A stretch of DNA of 54,966 nt from Hyphomicrobiales bacterium (GTDB lineage: Bacteria; Pseudomonadota; Alphaproteobacteria; Rhizobiales; Beijerinckiaceae). The position numbers were made by a program, and so were the translations under genes. The stretch spans positions 1 through 54,966 of the forward strand of contig JAGXAM010000019.1 in assembly GCA_019075905.1 (NCBI GenBank), written 5' to 3'. Positions 8,987-17,925 of the stretch are shown one piece after another; the stretch's first letter is position 1, and every line of letters begins with the position of its first letter. Under the pieces are notes generated by a model. That model was not told the DNA's origin, did no database searches, and was given only the letters and a program-made list of their open reading frames with translations.

Positions 8987-9014
8987 TTGACAAAGGCCGC
9001 CCCGCACATAAGAT
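8987..9014 (+). promoter_or_regulatory. Candidate sigma-70 promoter of the alpha-glucoside operon
   Basis: TTGACA at 8987-8992 and TAAGAT at 9009-9014, separated by 16 nt, lie about 150 nt before the binding-protein gene in the 299-nt divergent space between argB and the sugar operon. The -35 box is perfect; the -10 box matches four of six. No clear LacI-type operator was found, and no sugar-responsive regulator gene is present in the window. Confidence 0.4.
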
Positions 9015-9162
9015 GACCTTGTGGCTGGAACGATCTAATTTCTTTCTGCCAATAAGTGGGAGTGTTTCCGACGCCGGGTTTGGCGCGCACAGCGAATGCG
9101 CGAATAATGCGGGCGCAAAGCTCGATTTCTGCCAAAATATGCTATGAAAAGGGAGAAAACTC

Positions 9163-10440
9163 ATGAAACTCAGCAAATCTTTCAGAACGCTGGCGCTGGC
9201 CACGGCGGCGACTTTCGGCCTCAGCCTCGCCGCGCGGGCGGTCACGGTCTCGATCATGTGCGGCACGGTCGGGCAAGACCAGACACAATGCAAGACCGGC
9301 GCCGATGCCTGGGCGAAAAAGACCGGCAATACGGTGAAAATCGTCTCCATTCCGACCAGCACCACCGATATTCTGGCGCTGTATCAGCAAATCCTCGGCG
9401 CCCATTCCACCGATGTCGACGTGTTCACCCTCGACGTGATCTGGCCGGGCATTATCGGCCAGGATTTCATCGACCTCGCGCCCTATTCCAAGGGAGCCGA
9501 AAAGGATCACTTCCCGGCGATCATCGCCAATAATACCGTGGACGGGCATCTGATTGCCATGCCGTGGTTTACTGACGCCGGGCTGCTGTTCTACCGCAAG
9601 GACCTGCTGGCGAAATACAAGCTGCAACCGCCGGCGACCTGGGCGCAGATGGCGAGCGAGGCGGCCACCATCCAGGCTGGCGAACGCAAGGCGGGCAATG
9701 CCAAATTTCAGGGTTTTGTGTTTCAGGGCAAGGCCTATGAGGGGTTGACCTGCGACGCGCTGGAATGGATCGATTCTTATGGCGGCGGGCATATTGTCAA
9801 CAAGGCCGGCCATATCACCATCAACAACCCCAAGGCTGCGGCGGCCCTGACCGAGGCTGCGAGCTGGATCGGCAAGATCGCACCTGAAGGCGTGCTCAAT
9901 TATGCCGAGGAAGACGCGCGCGGCGTCTTTCAGTCAGGCAATGCCGCCTTCATGCGCAACTGGCCCTATGCCTGGTCGCTTGGCAACGGCAAGGGCAGCG
10001 CCATAGCCGGCAAGATCGGCGTCGAGGCCCTGCCCAAGGGCGGCGATTCCGGCAAGAACACCGGCACGCTCGGCGGCTGGCAGCTTGGCGTCTCGAAATA
10101 TTCGAAAAACCCGGCGGCGGCGGCATCTCTGGTGATGTATCTGACCTCGGCTGCCGAGGAAAAGCGCCGGGCGATCGAGGGTTCCTATAACCCGACGCGG
10201 CCAGCACTCTACAAGGACCCGGATGTGCTGAAGGCCAATCCGTTCATGGGTCAATTGCTGTCGACCTTCACCAATGCGGTGGCGCGCCCGTCGCTGGAAA
10301 CGGGCAGCAAATATAACCAGGTCTCCACCGCTTTCTGGAATACGGTGCATGACGTGCTCTCCGGCAAGACCAAGGCCGATGTCGCCCTCGCCAGCCTGCA
10401 GGGCGAGCTGAAGCGCATCCGCAAGGCCAGCTGGAAATAA
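9163..10440 (+). CDS. thuE: Alpha-glucoside (trehalose/maltose-type) ABC transporter, binding protein
   Basis: A 425-residue periplasmic solute-binding protein (cluster 1, MalE-like). The signal peptide is [26 protein letters not shown], probably cleaved at ARA. The mature start (VSIMCGTVG) and blocks such as [70 protein letters not shown] and [17 protein letters not shown] closely resemble ThuE of rhizobia, which binds trehalose, maltose and sucrose. AGGGAG lies seven bases before the ATG. It heads a five-gene operon with two permeases, a glucosidase and an ATPase. Ligand specificity is inferred from family likeness. Confidence 0.88.
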   Translation: MKLSKSFRTLALATAATFGLSLAARAVTVSIMCGTVGQDQTQCKTGADAWAKKTGNTVKIVSIPTSTTDILALYQQILGAHSTDVDVFTLDVIWPGIIGQDFIDLAPYSKGAEKDHFPAIIANNTVDGHLIAMPWFTDAGLLFYRKDLLAKYKLQPPATWAQMASEAATIQAGERKAGNAKFQGFVFQGKAYEGLTCDALEWIDSYGGGHIVNKAGHITINNPKAAAALTEAASWIGKIAPEGVLNYAEEDARGVFQSGNAAFMRNWPYAWSLGNGKGSAIAGKIGVEALPKGGDSGKNTGTLGGWQLGVSKYSKNPAAAASLVMYLTSAAEEKRRAIEGSYNPTRPALYKDPDVLKANPFMGQLLSTFTNAVARPSLETGSKYNQVSTAFWNTVHDVLSGKTKADVALASLQGELKRIRKASWK

Positions 10441-10513
10441 GTTTCAGCCGTCAGGTAGCCCAAGGATCCGGGGCGATTGCGCCCCGGATGTTCCCGAGAC
10501 TGTGGAGGCTGGA

Positions 10514-11422
10514 ATGGCGCGTCCCCAATCTGAACTGCTGCGGGCCCGCACGCGCACGGCATGGCTGTTTCTGGCGCCCATGCTGATCGTGCTGGCGATG
10601 GTGGCGGGCTGGCCGCTGCTCCGCACCATCTGGTTTTCGTTCACCGACGCCAATCTCGGCAAGATGTCGCAAGCCAAATTCATCGGCTTCGAGAATTACT
10701 ACGCCTCGTTCGGCGGTATCCTGCAGGACCCGGACTGGTGGCGCTCGGTGTGGAACACCGTGTGGTTCTCGGTGGTATCGGTGAGTTTGGAAACCGTGCT
10801 CGGCATGATCGTGGCGCTGCTGCTCAATGTCGATTTCAGGGGGCGCGGCTTTGTGCGCGCCGCAGTTCTGGTGCCTTGGGCCATTCCCACCATCGTCTCG
10901 GCGCGCATGTGGGGCTGGATGCTGCATGACCAGTTCGGCATCATCAATGACATGCTGGAACGGGCGCATCTGATTTCCGGTCCGGTGGCCTGGACCGCCG
11001 ATCCGCACCTGTCGATGTGGTCGGTTGTATTCGTCGATGTCTGGAAAACCACATCGTTCATGGCGCTGCTGATCCTGGCCGGCCTGCAATTGCTGCCTTC
11101 CGATTGCTATGAGGCAGCACGGGTCGATGGCATATCGCCGATCAAGGTGTTTTTCCGGGTGACGCTGCCGCTGATCTGGCCGGCTCTGGTGGTGGCCGTG
11201 GTGTTCCGCTCGCTCGACGCCCTGCGGGTGTTTGATCTCATCTATGTGCTGACTTCCAGCGCCAAGGAGACCATGACCATGTCGGTCTATGCACGCCAGC
11301 AATTGGTGGATTTCCAGCAAGTTGGCTATGGTTCGGCGGCAGCGACGCTGTTGTTCCTGATCATCGCTGCCTTTACGGCGCTGACGCTGATTGCCACCCG
11401 CTCGCGCGCTTCGGAGGGCTGA
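10514..11422 (+). CDS. thuF: Alpha-glucoside ABC transporter permease, MalF type
   Basis: Inner-membrane permease of the sugar ABC transporter, 302 residues, with about six transmembrane segments. The first is LFLAPMLIVLAMVAGWPLL. The cytoplasmic EAA loop that contacts the ATPase reads YEAARVDGISPIKVFFRVTLPLIWPAL. The ATG at 10514 is preferred over GTG at 10502 because GGAGG (10504-10508) sits five bases before it, inside the longer frame. There is a 73-nt gap after the binding protein and a 3-nt gap before the MalG-type permease, so the genes are co-transcribed. Confidence 0.92.
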   Translation: MARPQSELLRARTRTAWLFLAPMLIVLAMVAGWPLLRTIWFSFTDANLGKMSQAKFIGFENYYASFGGILQDPDWWRSVWNTVWFSVVSVSLETVLGMIVALLLNVDFRGRGFVRAAVLVPWAIPTIVSARMWGWMLHDQFGIINDMLERAHLISGPVAWTADPHLSMWSVVFVDVWKTTSFMALLILAGLQLLPSDCYEAARVDGISPIKVFFRVTLPLIWPALVVAVVFRSLDALRVFDLIYVLTSSAKETMTMSVYARQQLVDFQQVGYGSAAATLLFLIIAAFTALTLIATRSRASEG

Positions 11423-11425
11423 GCC

Positions 11426-12253
<828 letters not shown>

Positions 12254-12262
12254 GGGCTAATA

Positions 12263-13894
12263 ATGGGTGCAAGTGGCAAGAATTGGTGGCGCGGCGCGGT
12301 CATCTACCAGATTTACCCGCGCAGCTTTGCTGATTCCAACGGCGACGGCATCGGCGACCTGCCGGGCATTACCCGGCATCTCGATTATGTCGCCGGGCTC
12401 GGTGTCGATGCCATCTGGCTCAGCCCGTTCTTCAAATCGCCGATGAAGGACTTTGGCTATGATGTCGAGGATTATTGCGCGGTCGATCCCATGTTCGGCA
12501 CGCTGGCGGATTTCGATGCGCTGGTGAAGCGCGCCCATCAGCTCGGCCTGAAAGTGATGATCGACCAGGTGCTGTCGCACACGGCCGACACGCATCCCTG
12601 GTTCAAGGAAAGCCGCGCCAGCCGCACCAATCCCAAGGCGGACTGGTATGTCTGGGCCGACCCCAAACCCGATGGCACGCCGCCCAACAACTGGCTGTCG
12701 ATCTTCGGCGGCTCCGGCTGGCAATGGGACACGCGGCGCTGCCAGTATTATCTGCATAATTTTCTGGTGGAGCAGCCGGATCTGAATTTCCACAACCCGG
12801 ATGTGCGGGCAGCCTTGCTGAAAACCGTGAAATTCTGGCTGGATCGCGGCGTTGACGGCTTTCGGCACGATACGCTGAATTATTATCTGCATGACGCCAG
12901 ATTGCGCGACAACCCGCCCAATACCACACCGGGCATGGCCGATGTGCCGGCGATCAATCCCTATGGCTGGCAATTGCACAAATATGACAAGACCCAGCCC
13001 GGCAATATTGCCGTACTGGAGGAATTGCGGGTGCTGTTCGACAGCTACAAGGACATTGCCGCTGTTGGCGAGGTTGGCGCCGGTGCCGAGGGTAACCAGG
13101 TGATCGCCGATTATACCTCCGGCACCAAGCGCTTTCACATGTGCTACGGCTTCGACCTGCTCTCGGGCGATGGCGACCCGGCGGCGATTAGGGCTGCGGT
13201 GGAGGATTTCGAGGCGGTCGCACGCGATGGCTGGATCTGCTGGGCGCTGTCGAACCATGATGTGGTGCGCGCCGCCTCGCGCTGGCACGCCACGCGCCAT
13301 GCCGATGATTTCGCGCCGCTGTCGCTTGCCATGCTGCTGTCGCTGCGCGGCTCGCAATGTATTTACCAGGGCGAAGAACTGGGGCTTGGCGAGGCCGATG
13401 TGCCTTTCGAGGCGCTGCAGGATCCCTATGGCAAGACCTTCTGGCCGGAATTCAAGGGCCGCGATGGCTGCCGCACGCCGATGCCCTGGGGCGACGGCGC
13501 GCTGGGCGGCTTTACCAGCTCGCGCCACCCGTGGTTGCCGATTCCGGCAGAACACCGTGCCCGTGCCGTGTCGCGCCAACTCGGCAAGGCGCAGTCGGCG
13601 CTGGAGCGGGTGCGCGCCTTCATCGGCTGGCGCCAGGGCCAGACGGTGCTGCGCGAGGGTGCCATTCATTTCCATGATGCACCGGCCGGTGTGCTCGCCT
13701 TCACGCGCAGCCTTGGCGACACGCACATGTTCTGTGCCTTCAACCTCAAGGGCAAGGCTGTCAGTTTCAGCGCGCCGGTCGCGGGCCTCACCGCGGTCAC
13801 GGGCCATGGATTTACGGGCAAACTCGTCAAGGGCAAAGTCGAGCTTGCGGCACGCCAGGCGTTTTTCGGGCTTTCTCACTCTCAGGGCGGATAA
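12263..13894 (+). CDS. GH13 alpha-glucosidase, cytoplasmic
   Basis: A 543-residue family 13 glycoside hydrolase that should split imported alpha-glucosides such as maltose, trehalulose or sucrose isomers to glucose. No signal peptide is present, so it acts in the cytosol after uptake. The GH13 regions are VYQIYPRSFADSNGDG, the nucleophile Asp203 in GVDGFRHD, the acid/base Glu270 in AAVGEVGAG, and the transition-state Asp333 in LSNHDVVRA. The QGEELGLGEADVP and MPWGDG blocks match oligo-1,6/alpha-glucosidases (AglA type). It sits between the permease and ATPase genes, as in the Agl operon of rhizobia; that placement ties it to the transporter's substrate. Exact linkage preference is not settled. 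Confidence 0.92.
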   Translation: MGASGKNWWRGAVIYQIYPRSFADSNGDGIGDLPGITRHLDYVAGLGVDAIWLSPFFKSPMKDFGYDVEDYCAVDPMFGTLADFDALVKRAHQLGLKVMIDQVLSHTADTHPWFKESRASRTNPKADWYVWADPKPDGTPPNNWLSIFGGSGWQWDTRRCQYYLHNFLVEQPDLNFHNPDVRAALLKTVKFWLDRGVDGFRHDTLNYYLHDARLRDNPPNTTPGMADVPAINPYGWQLHKYDKTQPGNIAVLEELRVLFDSYKDIAAVGEVGAGAEGNQVIADYTSGTKRFHMCYGFDLLSGDGDPAAIRAAVEDFEAVARDGWICWALSNHDVVRAASRWHATRHADDFAPLSLAMLLSLRGSQCIYQGEELGLGEADVPFEALQDPYGKTFWPEFKGRDGCRTPMPWGDGALGGFTSSRHPWLPIPAEHRARAVSRQLGKAQSALERVRAFIGWRQGQTVLREGAIHFHDAPAGVLAFTRSLGDTHMFCAFNLKGKAVSFSAPVAGLTAVTGHGFTGKLVKGKVELAARQAFFGLSHSQGG

Positions 13895-13896
13895 TC

Positions 13897-14979
13897 ATGT
13901 CAAATGTTCAACTCAAGGACATCCGCAAATCCTTCGGCAATTTCGAGACGATTCACGGGGTCGATCTCACCATCAATGATGGCGATTTCGTCGTGCTGGT
14001 GGGGCCGTCGGGTTGCGGCAAATCCACCTTGCTGCGGCTCATCGCCGGGCTTGAGGACATTACCTCCGGCGAATTGAGCATCGACGGGCGCCGGGTCAAT
14101 GCTGACCCGCCGTCAAAGCGCGGCATTGCCATGGTGTTTCAGTCCTATGCGCTCTATCCGCATATGAATGTGTTCCAGAATATGGCGTTCGGGCTGGAAA
14201 TGGCGCAGGCCACCAAGGCGCAGATCGAGGCCAAGGTGAAGGATGCTGCGGCCCAGCTCGAACTCACCCCCTATCTGACCCGCCTGCCCCGCCAGCTTTC
14301 CGGCGGCCAGCGCCAGCGTGTCGCCATCGGCCGGGCGATCGTGCGCGAGCCCAAGGTGTTTTTGTTCGACGAGCCCTTGTCCAATCTCGATGCCGGGTTG
14401 CGGGTGCAAATGCGGCTGGAACTGGCGCGCCTGCATCGCGAGCTGAAGGCCACGACCGTCTATGTCACGCATGACCAGGTCGAGGCGATGACGCTGGCCA
14501 GCAAGATCGTCGTGCTCAATTCCGGCAATGTCGAGCAGATCGGCGCGCCGCTGGAGATTTATAACGAGCCGGCCAATGTGTTTGTTGCGACCTTTCTGGG
14601 CTCGCCGCGCATGAATATCGTGCCGGTTGTGGCGGGCGCTGCCGGCGAGGGCCGCATCGTGCTGAAAAGTGGAGATATCGGCATTTCGGCGCCGCTGCGC
14701 GGTGCAGGTGCGCCGCCCGAGGGCACGGCCCTGCAAATGGGCATAAGGCCGGAGCATATTACCATCAACGGCGCGGATGCCGATGTTCCTGGCATGGTCG
14801 AAACCATTGAAAATCTCGGGGAATCCCACCTCGCCTATTTGCGGCTGGCCTCCGGTGCGGCGCTGGTGGCGCGCGGCGATGGCGCGGCGACGATCACGCG
14901 CGGCGACATGGTGAAGGTCAAGCTCACCGATACGGCGATAAGGCTGTTTGACGCCAAGGGCGCGGCGCTCAAGGGCTGA
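13897..14979 (+). CDS. thuK: Alpha-glucoside ABC transporter ATPase, MalK/UgpC type
   Basis: The 360-residue ATP-hydrolysing subunit. Walker A is GPSGCGKST (residues 36-44), Q loop MVFQSYALYPHM, signature LSGGQRQRVAIGRA, Walker B VFLFDEPLSNLD, and H loop YVTHDQVEAM. A TOBE-type C-terminal domain follows, including GIRPEHITI, as in MalK/UgpC. It starts three bases after the glucosidase stop and ends the operon. A strong hairpin lies 21 nt after its stop. Such ATPases are sometimes shared by several sugar importers. Confidence 0.93.
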   Translation: MSNVQLKDIRKSFGNFETIHGVDLTINDGDFVVLVGPSGCGKSTLLRLIAGLEDITSGELSIDGRRVNADPPSKRGIAMVFQSYALYPHMNVFQNMAFGLEMAQATKAQIEAKVKDAAAQLELTPYLTRLPRQLSGGQRQRVAIGRAIVREPKVFLFDEPLSNLDAGLRVQMRLELARLHRELKATTVYVTHDQVEAMTLASKIVVLNSGNVEQIGAPLEIYNEPANVFVATFLGSPRMNIVPVVAGAAGEGRIVLKSGDIGISAPLRGAGAPPEGTALQMGIRPEHITINGADADVPGMVETIENLGESHLAYLRLASGAALVARGDGAATITRGDMVKVKLTDTAIRLFDAKGAALKG

Positions 14980-15000
14980 GCGCCACCCGCAGCAGCGGTG

Positions 15001-15023
15001 ATCCGGCGCTCAATGCGCCGGAT
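15001..15023. terminator. Perfect 9-bp hairpin between convergent genes
   Basis: ATCCGGCGC (15001-15009) and GCGCCGGAT (15015-15023) form a perfect 9-bp stem with a TCAAT loop. It lies 21 nt after thuK and contains the stop codon of the convergent CRTAC1 gene in its loop. No T-run follows in either direction. It is a likely bidirectional transcription end or mRNA 3'-protecting hairpin. Confidence 0.5.
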
Positions 15024-16692
15024 ACCAATATTGCGCCCGCGGGCTGGTGCGGTCGATGACCACAAACTGGTTGGCAAACACGCGGTAAGGATAGCTCCAG
15101 CCGCCGCCGGGCCAATGCACGCGGATTTCGGCGCGCTCGGCCACGCCAAGGCCGACATGGATCCAGCAGCAATGGCCGGAGGCATCGCCGCCGCCGACAT
15201 CGAGCGAGCGATAAAGCGTGCGCCGGCCGATCTTGACCGCGACCTTGGCACCTATGGCATTGCGGTTGGGGTTGGGCTGGCGCAGGCGGATTTCGAGGAA
15301 ATTGCCCATGGGAATCGGCGGCCTGTTCTTTTGCAGCGCGCCGAGATTGCGAAACAGGCTGACATTGCGGTTGCGGTTGATGGCGAGGATATCGAGATTG
15401 CCATCAAGGTTGAAATCGGTGATCAGGGCACCGCGCGCCTGGCGGTTGTCGGCAATGCCGGCCTGTTTGCCGACTTCGACGAATTTGCCGTTCCATTGCC
15501 CCAGCAGCAGGTTGCTGGGATCATAGGCGGCGAAATCCGGCATCTGCGCGACATTGCCCTTGGAAATATAAAGATCTTCGAGGCTGTCATTGTTGAAATC
15601 GGCAAATTCGGAATGCCAGCCGGTCGAGGGGCGATGGTCGCCGCCGGTATAGGGCTGATGCGCCGTGGCATCGAGGGCACCGGCAATGTTGCGATAGACC
15701 GGCTTGTCATCACGCGCGGCGCTGCGCTCCAGCTGCATCACCATGGTGTCGCCCATGGAGGTCAGGGCATATTCGGGATAGCCGGTATTATCGAGATAGC
15801 CCTGGGCTATGCCCATGCCGAATATCGAGAAATGCCGCCAGCCGTCGTTGCGGCCATAGAGCTTTGGCGTCTGTCCGGGCAGAATTTTCCACATCTGCTC
15901 CTCGCCGCCGCGGTAATATTGCCGGTCATTGGAAATGCGCAGCGCCGGGTGGCCGGAGCGATCCCAGTCGGTGAACAGCATCGACAGCGCACACCAGCCC
16001 GGGCGCAGCACGGTGCGGGCGGAATAATCCGGCGTATCGCCCTTTTGCGGGCGAAACAGCGAATTGTCCTCGCAGGTGCCGAAGGGCGAACCGGGGGCGA
16101 AGCGGTCGATATAATGGCCGATGGCCAGGGTCGGGAATTTCTGCCCCGGCTCCCAGATGGCGGAAAAAGCGGTATCCCAGCCGGGATCGCCATTGAAATG
16201 CCAGAGCTTGTTGGCGATGGTGAAGGTGCAGTCCTTGCCGCCCTTGAGCAGCAGCGTGCGCCCGAGCCGCAGCACCACCAGATCCATATAGCCATCGCCG
16301 TCAATGTCGATCGGGTAGGCGCCGATGACATTGTGCAATTCCTTGCGATCGGTCTGGATATGCAGGCGCTTTTCGACGAATTTCAGCGGCCCGCCCTGGG
16401 TCGATTCATTGACATAGAGCTTGGCGCGGCCCTTGCCGCCGGCCAGAAACACGCTGGGATAGCCCGAGCCATTGCAATCGAAGGCCGCACCGCCGCCGCC
16501 CGAATAAAAGTTGAAAGAGCCGGTGTAGCTGCTGTCGAGACCGGCCGCTTTCGCCTCCTCGTGCATCACCGGAATGTCGGTGGTCGGGGCGACAGGCTTG
16601 TCGGCGGCGCGGGCGAGGCCGCCCCCGGCGACCAGCAACAAGAGCCCAAGGGCGAGGGCCCGCCACGCGGTTGCAGCTGGCTTTATGATCAT
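15010..16692 (-). CDS. Secreted CRTAC1-family VCBS/FG-GAP repeat protein
   Basis: A 560-residue secreted protein with a signal peptide (WRALALGLLLLVAGGGLARA). It has several Asp-rich calcium-binding FG-GAP/VCBS repeats, including DIDGDGYMDLVVL, DFNNDSLEDLYISKGN and DFNLDGNLDILAIN. The C-terminal ASPIC/UnbV-like part has LEIRLRQPNPNRNAIGAKV and VHWPGGGWSYPY. A seven-bladed beta-propeller is expected. CRTAC1 homologues are extracellular and of unknown enzymatic role in bacteria. GGGG lies five bases before the ATG. It is monocistronic and convergent with thuK, divergent from the DUF6065 gene. Binding to a glycan or surface protein is only a guess. Confidence 0.85.
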   Translation of the reverse strand: MIIKPAATAWRALALGLLLLVAGGGLARAADKPVAPTTDIPVMHEEAKAAGLDSSYTGSFNFYSGGGGAAFDCNGSGYPSVFLAGGKGRAKLYVNESTQGGPLKFVEKRLHIQTDRKELHNVIGAYPIDIDGDGYMDLVVLRLGRTLLLKGGKDCTFTIANKLWHFNGDPGWDTAFSAIWEPGQKFPTLAIGHYIDRFAPGSPFGTCEDNSLFRPQKGDTPDYSARTVLRPGWCALSMLFTDWDRSGHPALRISNDRQYYRGGEEQMWKILPGQTPKLYGRNDGWRHFSIFGMGIAQGYLDNTGYPEYALTSMGDTMVMQLERSAARDDKPVYRNIAGALDATAHQPYTGGDHRPSTGWHSEFADFNNDSLEDLYISKGNVAQMPDFAAYDPSNLLLGQWNGKFVEVGKQAGIADNRQARGALITDFNLDGNLDILAINRNRNVSLFRNLGALQKNRPPIPMGNFLEIRLRQPNPNRNAIGAKVAVKIGRRTLYRSLDVGGGDASGHCCWIHVGLGVAERAEIRVHWPGGGWSYPYRVFANQFVVIDRTSPRAQYWYPAH

Positions 16693-16889
16693 CGCATCCC
16701 CTTTGCGTCGCAGGCTAGTGGATCGTTCCTACGTTGGCTGAAGCGCAAGATAGACCGTGCAGCGTCAGGCGGCAACTGGGCAAGGCGGGCTTTTGACGGC
16801 GAGTGCCGAACGGCACCCCGCCCGGCTCTTGACAGGCTGGGGAGCCTGTCTGAAGCTGCCGGTCATTTCGAGCGTCAGTGGAATCGGGC

Positions 16890-17645
16890 ATGCCGGACCT
16901 TCTTGCCAACATCCCGGAATTGCTGTGTTATCGGGAATATCCGCAGCCGCCGGCGCTGGTTCCGGGGCGCAGCGAGCGCGACTGGATGGAAGCCAGCACG
17001 CAAAGATTTGCCTATCGCTGCACGCCCCTCGGCATAGCCAATGCCAGCGGCTGGGAATTGCTGATGCCTTGCGCGATCAGCGCGTCGTGGAATGGCGGCA
17101 ACCTGCCGACCGATGTGCGCATCACGTCGCTGGATGGTGACCCGCGCCATGCCCAGGTGGTAGCCCCGGTGTTTGGCCACGGGGTCTTGACCTTCCATCC
17201 GGGTTATCTGTTTCGCACCTCGCCGGGCTGGGCGTTGTGCGCGCGTGCGCCGCCCAACACTGTCAAGGATGGCATTACCGGGCTCGAAGGCCTGGTCGAG
17301 ACCGACTGGCTGCCGTTTACCTTCACCATGAACTGGCGCTTCACGCGGCCGGGCAGCGTGCGCTTCGACAAGGACGAGCCCTTCTGCTTCATCTCCATGG
17401 TGCCGCACGGCATTCTCGACCAGATCGAGCCGAAAATGGCGGACCTGGCAGAGGCACCCAAACTCAATGCCGCCTATGACGCCTGGCGCGAGGCGCGCAA
17501 TGCCTTCCACGCGCGCCTTGCCCGCCGGGAGCCGGAAGCGCTCAAGCTCGGCTGGCAGCGCGATTATATCTCGGGCCGCGATCCCAGCGGCCAGTTTGAA
17601 TCGCTTTTCCATCGCTCCAAACGCAAGCTGAAAGAGCCGACATGA
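16890..17645 (+). CDS. DUF6065 family protein
   Basis: About 251 residues, rich in Trp and Pro and soluble with no signal peptide. Recognisable stretches are GIANASGWELLMP, GHGVLTFHPGYLFRT, LPFTFTMNWRFTRPG and CFISMVPHGILDQIEP, which match the DUF6065 family of proteobacteria. The function is unknown; members are often near phytanoyl-CoA dioxygenase-like or sugar-modifying genes (general impression, not tested). GTG at 16878 is an alternative start four codons upstream; neither has a strong ribosome-binding site. It is divergent from the CRTAC1 gene. Confidence 0.75.
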   Translation: MPDLLANIPELLCYREYPQPPALVPGRSERDWMEASTQRFAYRCTPLGIANASGWELLMPCAISASWNGGNLPTDVRITSLDGDPRHAQVVAPVFGHGVLTFHPGYLFRTSPGWALCARAPPNTVKDGITGLEGLVETDWLPFTFTMNWRFTRPGSVRFDKDEPFCFISMVPHGILDQIEPKMADLAEAPKLNAAYDAWREARNAFHARLARREPEALKLGWQRDYISGRDPSGQFESLFHRSKRKLKEPT

Positions 17646-17925
17646 GGCGAAAGGCGCGCTGCGGGGCGGCCACGCGCCGCGCTGGGCGAAGCCGCCAGAG
17701 CTTGCGGTTTTTTGTATGATAATTCAATTTATTGGCTTACAATTGCCTTTCGGCACGACTTGGGTGTCCCGAGGGGAGTTGCACTGTGCCTGCGAGTGAT
17801 GCGTGCGAGCGTGAGGGCAGATCTGGCCTGTCATGGCAGCGGGCCATCAGGCGCGCGTCGGCGCGGCTGCCGGCCGGGGGGTGCCAGCGCGGGGGGCAAG
17901 GCAGCGCGGCCGTGCCGGTGCGCGC

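Noticed and set aside
8709-9365. 218-codon minus-strand frame spanning the argB start and the sugar operon promoter region
   Set aside because: Overlaps two well-supported genes, has low-complexity sequence and no family match.
12257-13879. 540-codon minus-strand frame opposite the alpha-glucosidase gene
   Set aside because: Antisense shadow caused by GC-rich third positions; its residues match no family, whereas the plus strand has all GH13 motifs.
14998-17037. 679-codon plus-strand frame opposite the CRTAC1 gene
   Set aside because: Composition is Ala/Ile/Gly/Asp-rich without motifs; the minus strand has a signal peptide and VCBS repeats.
17692-17713. Possible terminator (CCGC...GCGG followed by six T) after the DUF6065 gene
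   Set aside because: The stem is only 4 bp with an 8-nt loop; too weak to call without transcript data.
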